From Natrialbaceae archaeon B1-Br10_E2g27 (lineage in GTDB: Archaea; Halobacteriota; Halobacteria; Halobacteriales; Natrialbaceae): a stretch of 11,123 bases of DNA. The stretch is from contig LKMM01000050.1 in the NCBI GenBank assembly GCA_001563885.1, forward strand, positions 1 to 11,123, given 5' to 3'. This document shows, piece after piece, positions 1 through 7,500 of this stretch (positions are counted from its first letter, which is position 1; each line of letters opens with the position of its first letter). The notes below the pieces were generated by a model. That model was not told where the DNA came from. It worked only from the letters and a program-made list of their open reading frames with translations, and searched no databases. A program made the position numbers and the translations under genes.

Positions 1-617
1 GGGACGCCGTACTCGCGGCTGACTTCGCGAACTCGCGTTCGGCTCTCTTCGGCCTTGACGAAGCCGACGGGTGTGGCGACGATCACTGCAGGTCGGGTGC
101 CATGTTCGATGCAATCGGCAAGCGCAAAGGCGGCCGTCGGCGCGTTGCCGATTACGGCGATCGCATCCTCGTAGACGCCCTGTTTGTCGAGTTCGAGCAC
201 CGAGGCCGCGGTCCGGGTCATCCCCGTCTCCTTTGCGAGATCGGCTCCGTTGCCGATCGCCTTGCGTGTCTCGCAGGTGTGTCCACGGCCCGTGATGCCG
301 GCTTTCGACATCGTGATGTCGGTGACGATCGTGGCTTCCCGAAGCACGGCTCGAGCGCCGGCTCGGACCGGTGTGTCTTCGTCGTCGCCGAGTTCGTCGC
401 TGCCGGTAAACCGAAGCAGGTGTTGAAACTCGATGTCGCCCATCGAGTGAACTGATTTCTGCCGAACGCGATCGGCCAGCGTCTCGTCAGGAACGAACTG
501 CCGGACGATGTCCATGCTCGTCTCGGCGATGTCCATCGCCTCTTGGGTTGTCGCCCCGAGATCGGCGTACTCTCGCTCGAAGTCCCCCTCGGTTTCCCCA
601 GTCTCTCGGTCAGTCAT
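1..617 (-). CDS. cbiC: Precorrin-8X / cobalt-precorrin-8 methylmutase, C-terminus cut by window edge
   Basis: This enzyme moves the C-11 methyl group of (cobalt-)precorrin-8 to C-12, giving hydrogenobyrinate or cobyrinate, a cytoplasmic step in corrin ring synthesis. The visible 205 residues start MTDRETGETEG and carry family motifs: KSVHSMGD with the expected catalytic histidine at residue 57, TDITMSKAGI in the middle, IGNAPTA at 156-162 and PVGFV at 183-187. Family members usually have about 210-220 residues, so only the short glycine-rich tail should be missing. The ATG at 615-617 overlaps the end of cobN by 8 bases and is preceded by a good Shine-Dalgarno sequence, so it is probably translated together with cobN. 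Whether the natural substrate already holds cobalt cannot be read from the sequence. The family assignment is secure. CbiC and CobH are the same fold and reaction; I use the cbiC name customary in archaea. Confidence 0.93.
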   Translation of the reverse strand, partial: MTDRETGETEGDFEREYADLGATTQEAMDIAETSMDIVRQFVPDETLADRVRQKSVHSMGDIEFQHLLRFTGSDELGDDEDTPVRAGARAVLREATIVTDITMSKAGITGRGHTCETRKAIGNGADLAKETGMTRTAASVLELDKQGVYEDAIAVIGNAPTAAFALADCIEHGTRPAVIVATPVGFVKAEESRTRVREVSREYGV

Positions 618-3600
618 CGCCGTTCACCCCAACTGCCGCGTTCGTCGTCTTCGCCTCGAGGTCGCCCTCGACGTCGAGATTGATATCGCGCAACCGATCT
701 ATGGTGTCGTCGTCGGCATCCCAGAGGTCCCGATCGATCGCTTCGAGTAAGGTGTCGGTGATCGACTCGAGGGCCCAGGGATTGACCTCGCGCATCCAGT
801 CTTGGCGATCCTGATCGAAGGCGAACTTCTCGGCGACATCTTCCCACAGGCGGTCGCTTATGACGCCCGTGGTCGCGTCCCAGCCGAGGGTAATGTCGAC
901 GGTCGTCGAGAGGTCCCCAGCACCTTTATAGCCGTGATCTTCCATCGACTCGAGCCAGTCGGGATTGAGCACGCGAGCGCGCATTGCCTTGCGAACTTTC
1001 TCCTCGTTGGTATACACTGAGACGTTGTCGGGATCGGATGAGTCGCCGACATAAGAGGCCGGTTCCTCGCCCGAGACTTCCGTGACGGCGCTGATGAAGC
1101 CGCCGTGGAAGGCATACCAATCGGAGGAGTCGAACTCGTCTTGTTCCATCGTATCCTCGAGTTTGACCGTGGCCTCGACACTCGAGAGTCGACGTTCGAA
1201 TGCGTCGTGGGCATCTGTGACCCGACCGCGTGAGCCCATCGCGTAGCCGCCCCACTGGACGTAGACGCTTGCGAGATCCGAGCGGTCCTCCCAGTTGCCC
1301 TCGTCGACGGCCTTGTTCGTCCCCGCGCCGTAGCCGCCGGGTTTGGTCGTAAAGACACGATGTGTAGCGGCCTTACGGGCGTCTGCTTCCGCTATGCCTT
1401 CTTCGGCCTGCAACCGCTTGGCTTCTTCCTCGACGTGTTTCTTGATGAAATTCAACTCCGGTGGTTCCTCGAGGTCGACAACGGCGTCGACGGCGTCGTG
1501 GAGGACGCCTGCGGCGGCGGGGAATGCATCCCGGAAGAGGCCAGAAACTCGGGTCGTCACGTCGATTCGGGGCCGCCCTAACTCCTCGAGTGCGATCGGT
1601 TCGACGTCATCGATCCGGCCGGCGTCGGTCCAGACGGGTTCGACGCCCATCATGGCGAGCACCTGCGCGATGGTTTCGCCTCGCGTGCGCACGGTCGGCG
1701 TTCCCCAGGCGACGACGCCGATCTCTTCGGGGTACGCATCGTTTTCTGTGTGGTGGCGCTCGAGGACGCCCTCTGTGACCTCGCGGCCGACCTGCCAGGC
1801 TGCCTTCGAGGGCACTTTGCGGGGATCGAGCGTGTAGAAATTGCGGGCCGTCGGCAGCAGGTCCACACCGCCGCGGGTGGGTGCACCCGAGCCCCCCGGC
1901 GGGACGTACTGGCCGGAGAGGGCATCTACAGTTCGTGGAATCTCGTCTTCGGCACCCTGCACGCGAGGTTTGGCCTCTTCGCAGATGAACGCAAGCACCT
2001 CACGTAAGTCGTCGTGAGCGCCGGGTTTGGCCTTTGCGTCGCCGACCGTCTCTATGTCGACGATCATGAGGTTGATGTTGACCTCCTCATCGGGCCCGCT
2101 CTCGAGTTCCGAGACCGGGACGTCGAAGTCGTGTTCGGCTAGGGTCTCGATGAGATCGATGCTCGTCTCGTAGACGATATCTGCGGCCTCGGCGTAGGTC
2201 ATTCCCAGATCGACGTCGTAGGTGCCCGGCGACTCGAGCATCGTCTCGTAGTCGACACCGAGCGCGCCGGCGACGCTCTCGCGTAAGCTTGGCGCGTCGG
2301 GGTTCTCGAGGCGGGTCAGTGCGACCAGATACTCGACCAGTCGCTCGCCTTCGGGTGGTTCGGACATCGTGTGGAGTCCGAGTCGAATCTGGGTCGTCTT
2401 GACGTCGGTGAGGTAGTCGTGGATGCGGGAGACGAGGTCGTCGACGGTGATCTCCTCGCCGACGCCGTCACCCTCGACCGCGCCCTCGGCGAGCGTCGAG
2501 CCGGCTTCCTCAGGACCACGGACGTCTGCTTTCTCGCTTATGTCTCCTGTGATACCGAGTTCGACGGCCAGATCCAGGTCGTCGACTGTCTCTCGGATCA
2601 GGGTCTCTAAGTGCTCGCCGTCGTCGGCCCGGGCGTCTTCCATCCCGGCTTCTCGGTACTGGTTTGCCAGTTCCTCGAGGTCGGCGAGTTCGTCGTAGGT
2701 GCCGGCCGCACGCATGACGGGCGTGAGGTAGTCGACGATGGCGGCATACGAGCGGCGTTTGGCCTGGGTTCCCTCGCCCGGATTGTTGACGATGTAGGGG
2801 TAGACGTTCGGGATGTCATCGACGAGTTGGTCGGGCGCGCTCTCGCCGTTTAGGCCGACGGTCTTGCCGGGGAGCCACTCGAGGCTGCCGTGAGTTCCGA
2901 GATGGACGACCGCGTCGGCCTCGAAGGTGTGTCGGAGCCAGCCATAGAAGGCATAGTAGTCGTGTGGTGGCTGGAGATCCGAGTCGTGATAGACTTTCGA
3001 GGGGTCCATCCCGAACCCGCGTGGGGGCTGGACGGTCACGAGGACGTTGCCGAACTCGACGCCAGGAATAGCAAACGGCCGTTCCGGTGGCTCGCCCCAC
3101 TCCGCGTTGATATGCTCTTGGAATCGCTCGTCGGTGTCTGCAAACCACTCGGCGTAGGTGTCGGCTGGGACGACGTCCACCGAGAGCTCACGGACGTCTT
3201 CGGGTGCGACCCACCGGTCCTCGAGCGTAAGTTGGGCGGTCAGCGTGTCAATCAACTCCTGGCCGCTGTCGGGTAGTTCGCCACCGAGGTCATACCTCCG
3301 CGAGTCGAGTTCCTCGAGTAAGTTTACGGTGCTTTCGGGACTATCGAGGCCGAACGCGGTCCCGATCCCGTCGTCGCTCGGCGGGTAGTTGTGCAAGACG
3401 ACGGCGACCTGCTTTTTTTCGTTGGGGGTGTGTCGAAGGGTGGCCCAGTTGACCGCCAGCCGGGTCGCGTGGTCGATCCGATCCTCGATCGGGAAGTGGT
3501 GTTTCGGAGCACTGCCGATACCCCCCTCGTCGTCGGTGCGTTCTTTGCCCGAGATTGGGTGTGTGATGATGTTGCCGTCGAACTCCGGGAGGGCCACGGA

Positions 3601-4512
3601 CAGTGCGAGTTCGAAGCCCATCACGCCCGTATCGCTCGACTCATAGCGCGACCGTGATCGCATCGTCGTGATCGTCTGGATGACGGGGACGCCGAGTCGG
3701 TCGAGAAAGACGTCTTCGGCCGACTTGCCCTCCCCGCTTGCCGACCGGCCGCGTTCGTCCATCGACAGTGAAAACATAAACGACGAGAGTACGGCGTCGA
3801 CTACCGGCCCGCCTTCGTCGTCGATGAGCCAGGTGTCGGTGACCCACTCCGCATCTTCCTGTTTCTCGGTGTCAGTCGCCGGATTGCAGAAAATCGGCAA
3901 CGCGTTTGCCCCCTGGGCCTCGAGCGCTCGAACCTGTGTGTCGACGTACCGGGTGTTCTCGTGGGTCCAGTGGGATTCATAGAACCAGACGGCGACCGTC
4001 GGTTTGTCCGGGTCGTGGGTCTCGAGTAAGTCTTCGTAGTCGACTGCTGGATAGTCGGGGTGGTAGACGCCTTCGGTCGGCAAAGCTGTCGGTTCTGCAT
4101 ACTCGAGGTCACGATCACCGTACGCACTCGCCAAAAATCGACAGCAGTTTTCGATGTTTACCGTCCCGCCGCGCTCGAGATATTCGTACACCTGTTCGCG
4201 GTGGTCGTCGCTGACTGTCGTATCCTCGAGGGCGAAGGCGTCGCCGGTGGCGTTGACGATCAACGGAACGCCTGCCTCGCGGAGAGTGTCGGTCGCATAC
4301 TCATAGCCCGGCATGCTGTCTTCGGCTCCATGGAGCCAGAAAATCGCCGCCGTCGCCTCGCGCAGTTCCTCGAGAAACTCCTCGATTGCGGCTTCCGCTT
4401 CGAGGTCGCTTTCGGACCGAACGACGAGTTCGACATCCTCGAGTCGTCTCGCGGCCTGTCCGATCGAGCCGAGTTCGTTTGCCGTCGCAGTGTAGATCCC
4501 GATGCGTGTCAT
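610..4512 (-). CDS. cobN: Cobaltochelatase large subunit CobN
   Basis: CobN is the large, tetrapyrrole-binding subunit of the ATP-dependent cobalt chelatase, which inserts cobalt into the corrin ring in the cytoplasm with the help of an AAA+ motor. The 1300-residue protein is unbroken and matches the CobN/BchH/ChlH family along its length: HNYPPSDDGIG from residue 374, QPPRGFG at 495-501, HLGTHGSLEWLPGK at 537-550, GGYGAGTNK with Tyr at 1061, and near the C-terminus the typical HGG, GYKGAGDLS and NPWALESI stretches. I chose the ATG at 4510-4512 (MTRIGIYTATANELG). A longer reading from 4659 would overlap the divergent chlID gene by over 100 bases and adds a non-acidic, serine-rich extension unlike a haloarchaeal N-terminus. 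The divergent chlID gene next door encodes its likely motor partner, and cbiC follows with an 8-base overlap. The family alone does not exclude magnesium chelatase H, but the cbiC neighbour favours cobalt. Confidence 0.93.
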   Translation of the reverse strand: MTRIGIYTATANELGSIGQAARRLEDVELVVRSESDLEAEAAIEEFLEELREATAAIFWLHGAEDSMPGYEYATDTLREAGVPLIVNATGDAFALEDTTVSDDHREQVYEYLERGGTVNIENCCRFLASAYGDRDLEYAEPTALPTEGVYHPDYPAVDYEDLLETHDPDKPTVAVWFYESHWTHENTRYVDTQVRALEAQGANALPIFCNPATDTEKQEDAEWVTDTWLIDDEGGPVVDAVLSSFMFSLSMDERGRSASGEGKSAEDVFLDRLGVPVIQTITTMRSRSRYESSDTGVMGFELALSVALPEFDGNIITHPISGKERTDDEGGIGSAPKHHFPIEDRIDHATRLAVNWATLRHTPNEKKQVAVVLHNYPPSDDGIGTAFGLDSPESTVNLLEELDSRRYDLGGELPDSGQELIDTLTAQLTLEDRWVAPEDVRELSVDVVPADTYAEWFADTDERFQEHINAEWGEPPERPFAIPGVEFGNVLVTVQPPRGFGMDPSKVYHDSDLQPPHDYYAFYGWLRHTFEADAVVHLGTHGSLEWLPGKTVGLNGESAPDQLVDDIPNVYPYIVNNPGEGTQAKRRSYAAIVDYLTPVMRAAGTYDELADLEELANQYREAGMEDARADDGEHLETLIRETVDDLDLAVELGITGDISEKADVRGPEEAGSTLAEGAVEGDGVGEEITVDDLVSRIHDYLTDVKTTQIRLGLHTMSEPPEGERLVEYLVALTRLENPDAPSLRESVAGALGVDYETMLESPGTYDVDLGMTYAEAADIVYETSIDLIETLAEHDFDVPVSELESGPDEEVNINLMIVDIETVGDAKAKPGAHDDLREVLAFICEEAKPRVQGAEDEIPRTVDALSGQYVPPGGSGAPTRGGVDLLPTARNFYTLDPRKVPSKAAWQVGREVTEGVLERHHTENDAYPEEIGVVAWGTPTVRTRGETIAQVLAMMGVEPVWTDAGRIDDVEPIALEELGRPRIDVTTRVSGLFRDAFPAAAGVLHDAVDAVVDLEEPPELNFIKKHVEEEAKRLQAEEGIAEADARKAATHRVFTTKPGGYGAGTNKAVDEGNWEDRSDLASVYVQWGGYAMGSRGRVTDAHDAFERRLSSVEATVKLEDTMEQDEFDSSDWYAFHGGFISAVTEVSGEEPASYVGDSSDPDNVSVYTNEEKVRKAMRARVLNPDWLESMEDHGYKGAGDLSTTVDITLGWDATTGVISDRLWEDVAEKFAFDQDRQDWMREVNPWALESITDTLLEAIDRDLWDADDDTIDRLRDINLDVEGDLEAKTTNAAVGVNGDD
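624..630 (-). promoter_or_regulatory. Shine-Dalgarno sequence for cbiC inside the cobN 3' end
   Basis: On the minus strand the bases read GGGGTGA, a near match to the haloarchaeal anti-Shine-Dalgarno complement GGAGGTGA. They end six bases before the cbiC ATG. The site lies within the last codons of cobN, which supports the chosen cbiC start and suggests translation within a cobN-cbiC message. Confidence 0.6.
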
Positions 4513-4518
4513 TTTAAA
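4512..4518 (+). promoter_or_regulatory. TATA-like box for leaderless chlID in the 28-base cobN/chlID divergent spacer
   Basis: The run TTTTAAA is centred about 26 bases before the chlID ATG at 4541, the spacing expected for a haloarchaeal TATA box on a leaderless transcript. No Shine-Dalgarno sequence precedes chlID, which fits. The box touches the cobN start codon on the other strand. For cobN, ATAATA (4533-4528 read on the minus strand) is only 16-21 bases upstream and so poorly placed; its true promoter may lie inside the first codons of chlID. Confidence 0.5.
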
Positions 4519-4540
4519 GCTCTCTTGTATTATCTCAACC

Positions 4541-6718
4541 ATGGTTGCAGAGCCTGGCGACAAAAAACTGTCGTCGCTTCCGTTTCCGGCGATCGTTGGC
4601 CAGGAGGAACTCAAGCGCGTACTGCTTGCTGTCGCGACAGATGACGACCTGGATGGCACGCTCGTCGTCGGCGAGAAGGGGACGGCGAAATCGACTGCGG
4701 TTCGCGGCCTGGTCGACTTACTGCCCGACCAGCGAGCCGTCGCAGACTGCCCCTATGGCTGTCATCCCGACGACCCCAGCTTGCAGTGTCCATCCTGTCG
4801 CGAACGCGACCTCGAGGAGTTAGAGGTCGAAACCCGGCCCGTCCCGCTGGTGACGCTCCCACTGGGGGCGACTCGAGACCGTGTCGTCGGCACCCTCTCC
4901 GTCGAGGACGCCCTCGCCGGTTCGGCCGAGTTCGACCCCGGATTACTCGCTCGCGCATATCGGGGAATTCTCTACATCGACGAGGTGAACTTACTCGAGG
5001 ACCATCTCGTCGACGTCATCCTCGATGCTGCCGCAAGCGGGGTCAACACGGTCGAACGCGACGGCATGAGCATCTCCCATCCGGCTGAGTGTACCCTGAT
5101 CGGGACGATGAACCCCGAAGAGGGCGACCTTCGCCCACAACTCCGTGATCGATTCGCCCTCCAGGCGACCGTCGAGGGCTGTCGGGAGGTCGATGACCGC
5201 GTCTCGATTATCGAGCGCACACTCAACTCCGGAACCGATACAGAGCCCAGAGCGGAGTACGCCGAGGAACTCGAGACACTCCGCTCGGAGCTTCTCGCCG
5301 CCCGCGATCGGTTGCCGCGGGTTTCGCTCCCGGATCAGTTCAAACACGAAATCGCCGAAACCTGCCTTGTGGCTGGCGTCGACGGCCACCGCGGCGATAT
5401 CGCGATGGCCCGGACTGCGATGGCGCTCGCTGCTCTTGCGGGCCGAACGACCGTAATCGAAACCGACGTCCGCGAGGCTGCACGCTATGCCCTGCCCCAC
5501 CGACTTCGATCGACGCCGTTCGAAGAGGAACCTGATCTCGAGGAGATCCTCGACGAACAGTTCGAGGACTCGCCCGGAGACGAAGCCTCCGAAGGGCCTA
5601 ATGAATCCTCGAGCGACGACGAGCCGGAGCCGACCGGCGACGACGGCGGTGAGTCCGGAGACCAGAGCCACAGTGAGGCCGGAGACCAACGCGAAGGGTC
5701 GAACCGATCGGAGGAAGATTCCGACGGGACCACACCATCCCAGTCGGGACTCGAGTCGGATGGGGACGGCCAATCGGCTGCTGACGATCGGTCATCCGGC
5801 GACAGCCCTGGCTCTGGGGAGAGCTCGGCTAAGGGCGATCAGAACGGATCGACCGACAGTGCTGAAGGAGACGACTCGAGTGAGTCAGAGACGGCCCAGC
5901 CGCTGGTACCCGGCCAGAAACGGGGAGAGGTCGCAGGTGTTGGCGAGGCTGCCTCGCCGGATCTCGAATGCCCCTCGAGTGAGGCGTCGACGAACAGCCA
6001 CGGCGGTGGGGCCGGCGTCTCGCCGAGCGTCGACAACCGCGGGGTCCGGGTCCGTACCGAACCCGCGAGCGAGGATGGCCCGATCGACGCCGCGGCCTCG
6101 ATCAGGGCAGCCACAAAGCGTGGCCAGTCACGGGTAGAGAGCGAGGACCTGCGACAGTCGGTTCGAACGGGCGAGACGTCAGTCACGATCGTCTTTGCCG
6201 TCGATGCCAGCGCCTCGATGCGACCGGCGATGCGGGCGACAAAAGGTGTCGTCCTCGAGATGTTGCGCGAAAGCTACGAGCGACGCGACGAGGTTGCGTT
6301 CGTCGCCTTCGCCGGCGAGGATGCCGACGTGTTGTTGCCACCGACCGACAGCGTCTCACTCGCCGCACGCCACCTAAAAGAGCTCCCATCGGGGGACCGC
6401 ACGCCGCTGCCGGCCGGTCTCGAGACGGCCCGCAACGTAATCGAACAGGCCCAACCTGACGCATCGGTCGTCGTCCTCGTCACCGACGGGCGGGCAACTG
6501 TTTCCGAAGGAAGCCCAACGGCGTCGACGCGGGAAGCGGCCAGACGACTCGCGGCGACGGATGCGCAGGTACTCGTCGTCGACGCGGACGATAGCTCTCG
6601 AGCCGGCCTTTCAAAACTGGTCGCACGCGAGACTGGGGGCAGGCGGGTCGACCTCTCCTCGCTTTCGGTCGAATCCGTCCGCGAGGCGGCTGCTCAGGCG
6701 GCAGCGGATACCCGCTAA
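4541..6718 (+). CDS. chlID: Fused AAA+/VWA chelatase motor protein (ChlI-ChlD type), probable cobalt chelatase partner of CobN
   Basis: This 725-residue protein joins the two motor subunits of Mg/Co chelatases in one chain. The N-terminal AAA+ part has Walker A GEKGTAKST (44-52), Walker B LYIDEVNLL with Asp147 and Glu148, and the family's GTMNPEEGDLRPQLRDRFAL stretch. A CxxxCx8CxxC cluster (Cys70, 74, 83, 86) lies between the Walker motifs and could bind a metal. Residues from about 335 to 455 form a very acidic Ser/Asp/Glu/Gly linker. The C-terminal von Willebrand A domain has the MIDAS motif DASAS (555-559) after FAV. The domain order equals BchI plus BchD, or CobS plus CobT. I start at the ATG at 4541 because the earlier ATG at 4502 would overlap cobN and lies upstream of the likely TATA box. 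Position beside cobN implies it drives cobalt insertion; a role in another chelatase cannot be excluded. It ends 11 bases from the convergent next gene. Confidence 0.92.
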   Translation: MVAEPGDKKLSSLPFPAIVGQEELKRVLLAVATDDDLDGTLVVGEKGTAKSTAVRGLVDLLPDQRAVADCPYGCHPDDPSLQCPSCRERDLEELEVETRPVPLVTLPLGATRDRVVGTLSVEDALAGSAEFDPGLLARAYRGILYIDEVNLLEDHLVDVILDAAASGVNTVERDGMSISHPAECTLIGTMNPEEGDLRPQLRDRFALQATVEGCREVDDRVSIIERTLNSGTDTEPRAEYAEELETLRSELLAARDRLPRVSLPDQFKHEIAETCLVAGVDGHRGDIAMARTAMALAALAGRTTVIETDVREAARYALPHRLRSTPFEEEPDLEEILDEQFEDSPGDEASEGPNESSSDDEPEPTGDDGGESGDQSHSEAGDQREGSNRSEEDSDGTTPSQSGLESDGDGQSAADDRSSGDSPGSGESSAKGDQNGSTDSAEGDDSSESETAQPLVPGQKRGEVAGVGEAASPDLECPSSEASTNSHGGGAGVSPSVDNRGVRVRTEPASEDGPIDAAASIRAATKRGQSRVESEDLRQSVRTGETSVTIVFAVDASASMRPAMRATKGVVLEMLRESYERRDEVAFVAFAGEDADVLLPPTDSVSLAARHLKELPSGDRTPLPAGLETARNVIEQAQPDASVVVLVTDGRATVSEGSPTASTREAARRLAATDAQVLVVDADDSSRAGLSKLVARETGGRRVDLSSLSVESVREAAAQAAADTR

Positions 6719-6729
6719 CCAAAGCGAGA

Positions 6730-7356
6730 TCAGGCGATATCGCGGCTCGTGTCGATTGCGACTTCCGTCGTCAGTTCGAGTTTGATCGTCTCGGTTGGCT
6801 GGCCGCCGTCGCGGAACTTTGGAATCGCTAAGGTGTTCTCGAGGTCGGTGCCGGCGACCTGCGTTCGGAGGTCGAAGACGGCATCAGCTGCGTGGTACGT
6901 TCGTGATCTATTGTCGGGTTCTGTCTGGCTCTTTAAACAGTGGAGAATAGCGATGCTTTTGGTCTCGAGCATCCGGCTTTTGAGGTGGTTGAGAAAGTCG
7001 ACGTACGCATCCTCGGCAGTCTCTTCGAGGACGTCTGCGGGATCGATAATGAGGTTTGCGCCTTCCGGCAGTGCCTGGACGAGTCGTCTGGCATCCTCGA
7101 GTGGGTTCTCACTCGAGGCGCGTCTGACGGTTGGACTGCCAACTTCCGACGGCGAGTGTTCGATCGCGTGACGGATCGCCTGATCGGATCGCTGTGTTGA
7201 AAGATACAGCGTTCCGCGGACTGCTGTCAGTTCGTACAAGAAGAGTTCGGATTGACTGGCAGGGTCTGCGGTAAACGCGACGATACAGCCCGGAGGGAGC
7301 CCACCGTCGAGTTTCCGGTCTAGAACGTCTATACCCGTTTTTAACCGCCCCTCCAT
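6730..7356 (-). CDS. RecA/KaiC-like (RAD55-family) protein with degenerate Walker A
   Basis: The 208-residue product begins MEGRLKTGIDVLDRKLDGGLPPG, which matches the start of archaeal KaiC/RadA-like ATPases (TGID.LD..L.GG.P.G). The loop that should read GxPGxGKT is instead TADPASQSE at 29-37, so the glycines, lysine and threonine that hold ATP phosphates are all replaced. A Walker-B-like strand NLIIDPADVLE with Asp105 remains. Length and fold suggest one single RecA-like domain in the cytoplasm. Such short, P-loop-poor relatives occur in haloarchaea beside genes for signalling or regulation, but their role is not established and I do not assign one. The start was set at the ATG at 7354-7356, since the open frame upstream to 7533 would run into pyrB and lacks family similarity. 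It is convergent with chlID (11 bases) and divergent from pyrB (144 bases). Confidence 0.75.
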   Translation of the reverse strand: MEGRLKTGIDVLDRKLDGGLPPGCIVAFTADPASQSELFLYELTAVRGTLYLSTQRSDQAIRHAIEHSPSEVGSPTVRRASSENPLEDARRLVQALPEGANLIIDPADVLEETAEDAYVDFLNHLKSRMLETKSIAILHCLKSQTEPDNRSRTYHAADAVFDLRTQVAGTDLENTLAIPKFRDGGQPTETIKLELTTEVAIDTSRDIA

Positions 7357-7384
7357 AGCGTAACCAACCGTAACGCAACTGGCC

Positions 7385-7390
7385 GGATAA
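7385..7390 (-). promoter_or_regulatory. Possible TATA box for the RecA-like gene
   Basis: Read on the minus strand, TTATCC lies about 31 bases before the ATG at 7356 and is preceded by CCAAAGAG, which resembles a purine-rich BRE element. It would give a nearly leaderless message. The match is weak and rests on spacing. Confidence 0.25.
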
Positions 7391-7457
7391 CTCTTTGGCT
7401 TTGGTTTGTGACAATCGCCACCACTACAGTTGCTGACTGAAGGCCAGTCGCCGATGT

Positions 7458-7476
7458 CGAACGGGGGATTGAATAC
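7458..7476 (+). promoter_or_regulatory. Possible BRE/TATA promoter for leaderless pyrBI
   Basis: A BRE-like CGAA at 7458-7461 is followed by the AT-rich TTGAATAC at 7469-7476. The latter is centred about 28 bases before the pyrB ATG, the right distance for a leaderless haloarchaeal transcript. No Shine-Dalgarno sequence precedes pyrB, which agrees. I see no pyrimidine-responsive leader or attenuator. Confidence 0.4.
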
Positions 7477-7500
7477 GAACGCAGGCCCGTTGACGAACGA

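Noticed and set aside
1343..1837. 164-residue plus-strand open frame within cobN
   Set aside because: It lies wholly opposite cobN, is rich in Ser and Arg with almost no acidic residues, and has no recognisable motif. High-GC genes routinely produce such antisense frames.
4513..4659. N-terminal extension of cobN to an upstream ATG at 4659
   Set aside because: It would overlap the divergent chlID start by more than 100 bases, and the added residues are serine-rich and not acidic. MTRIGIYTAT at 4512 is a natural CobN start.
4991..5773. 260-residue minus-strand open frame opposite chlID
   Set aside because: It mirrors chlID codons, including the acidic linker, and shows no family motifs. The plus-strand reading has Walker and MIDAS motifs and is clearly the real gene.
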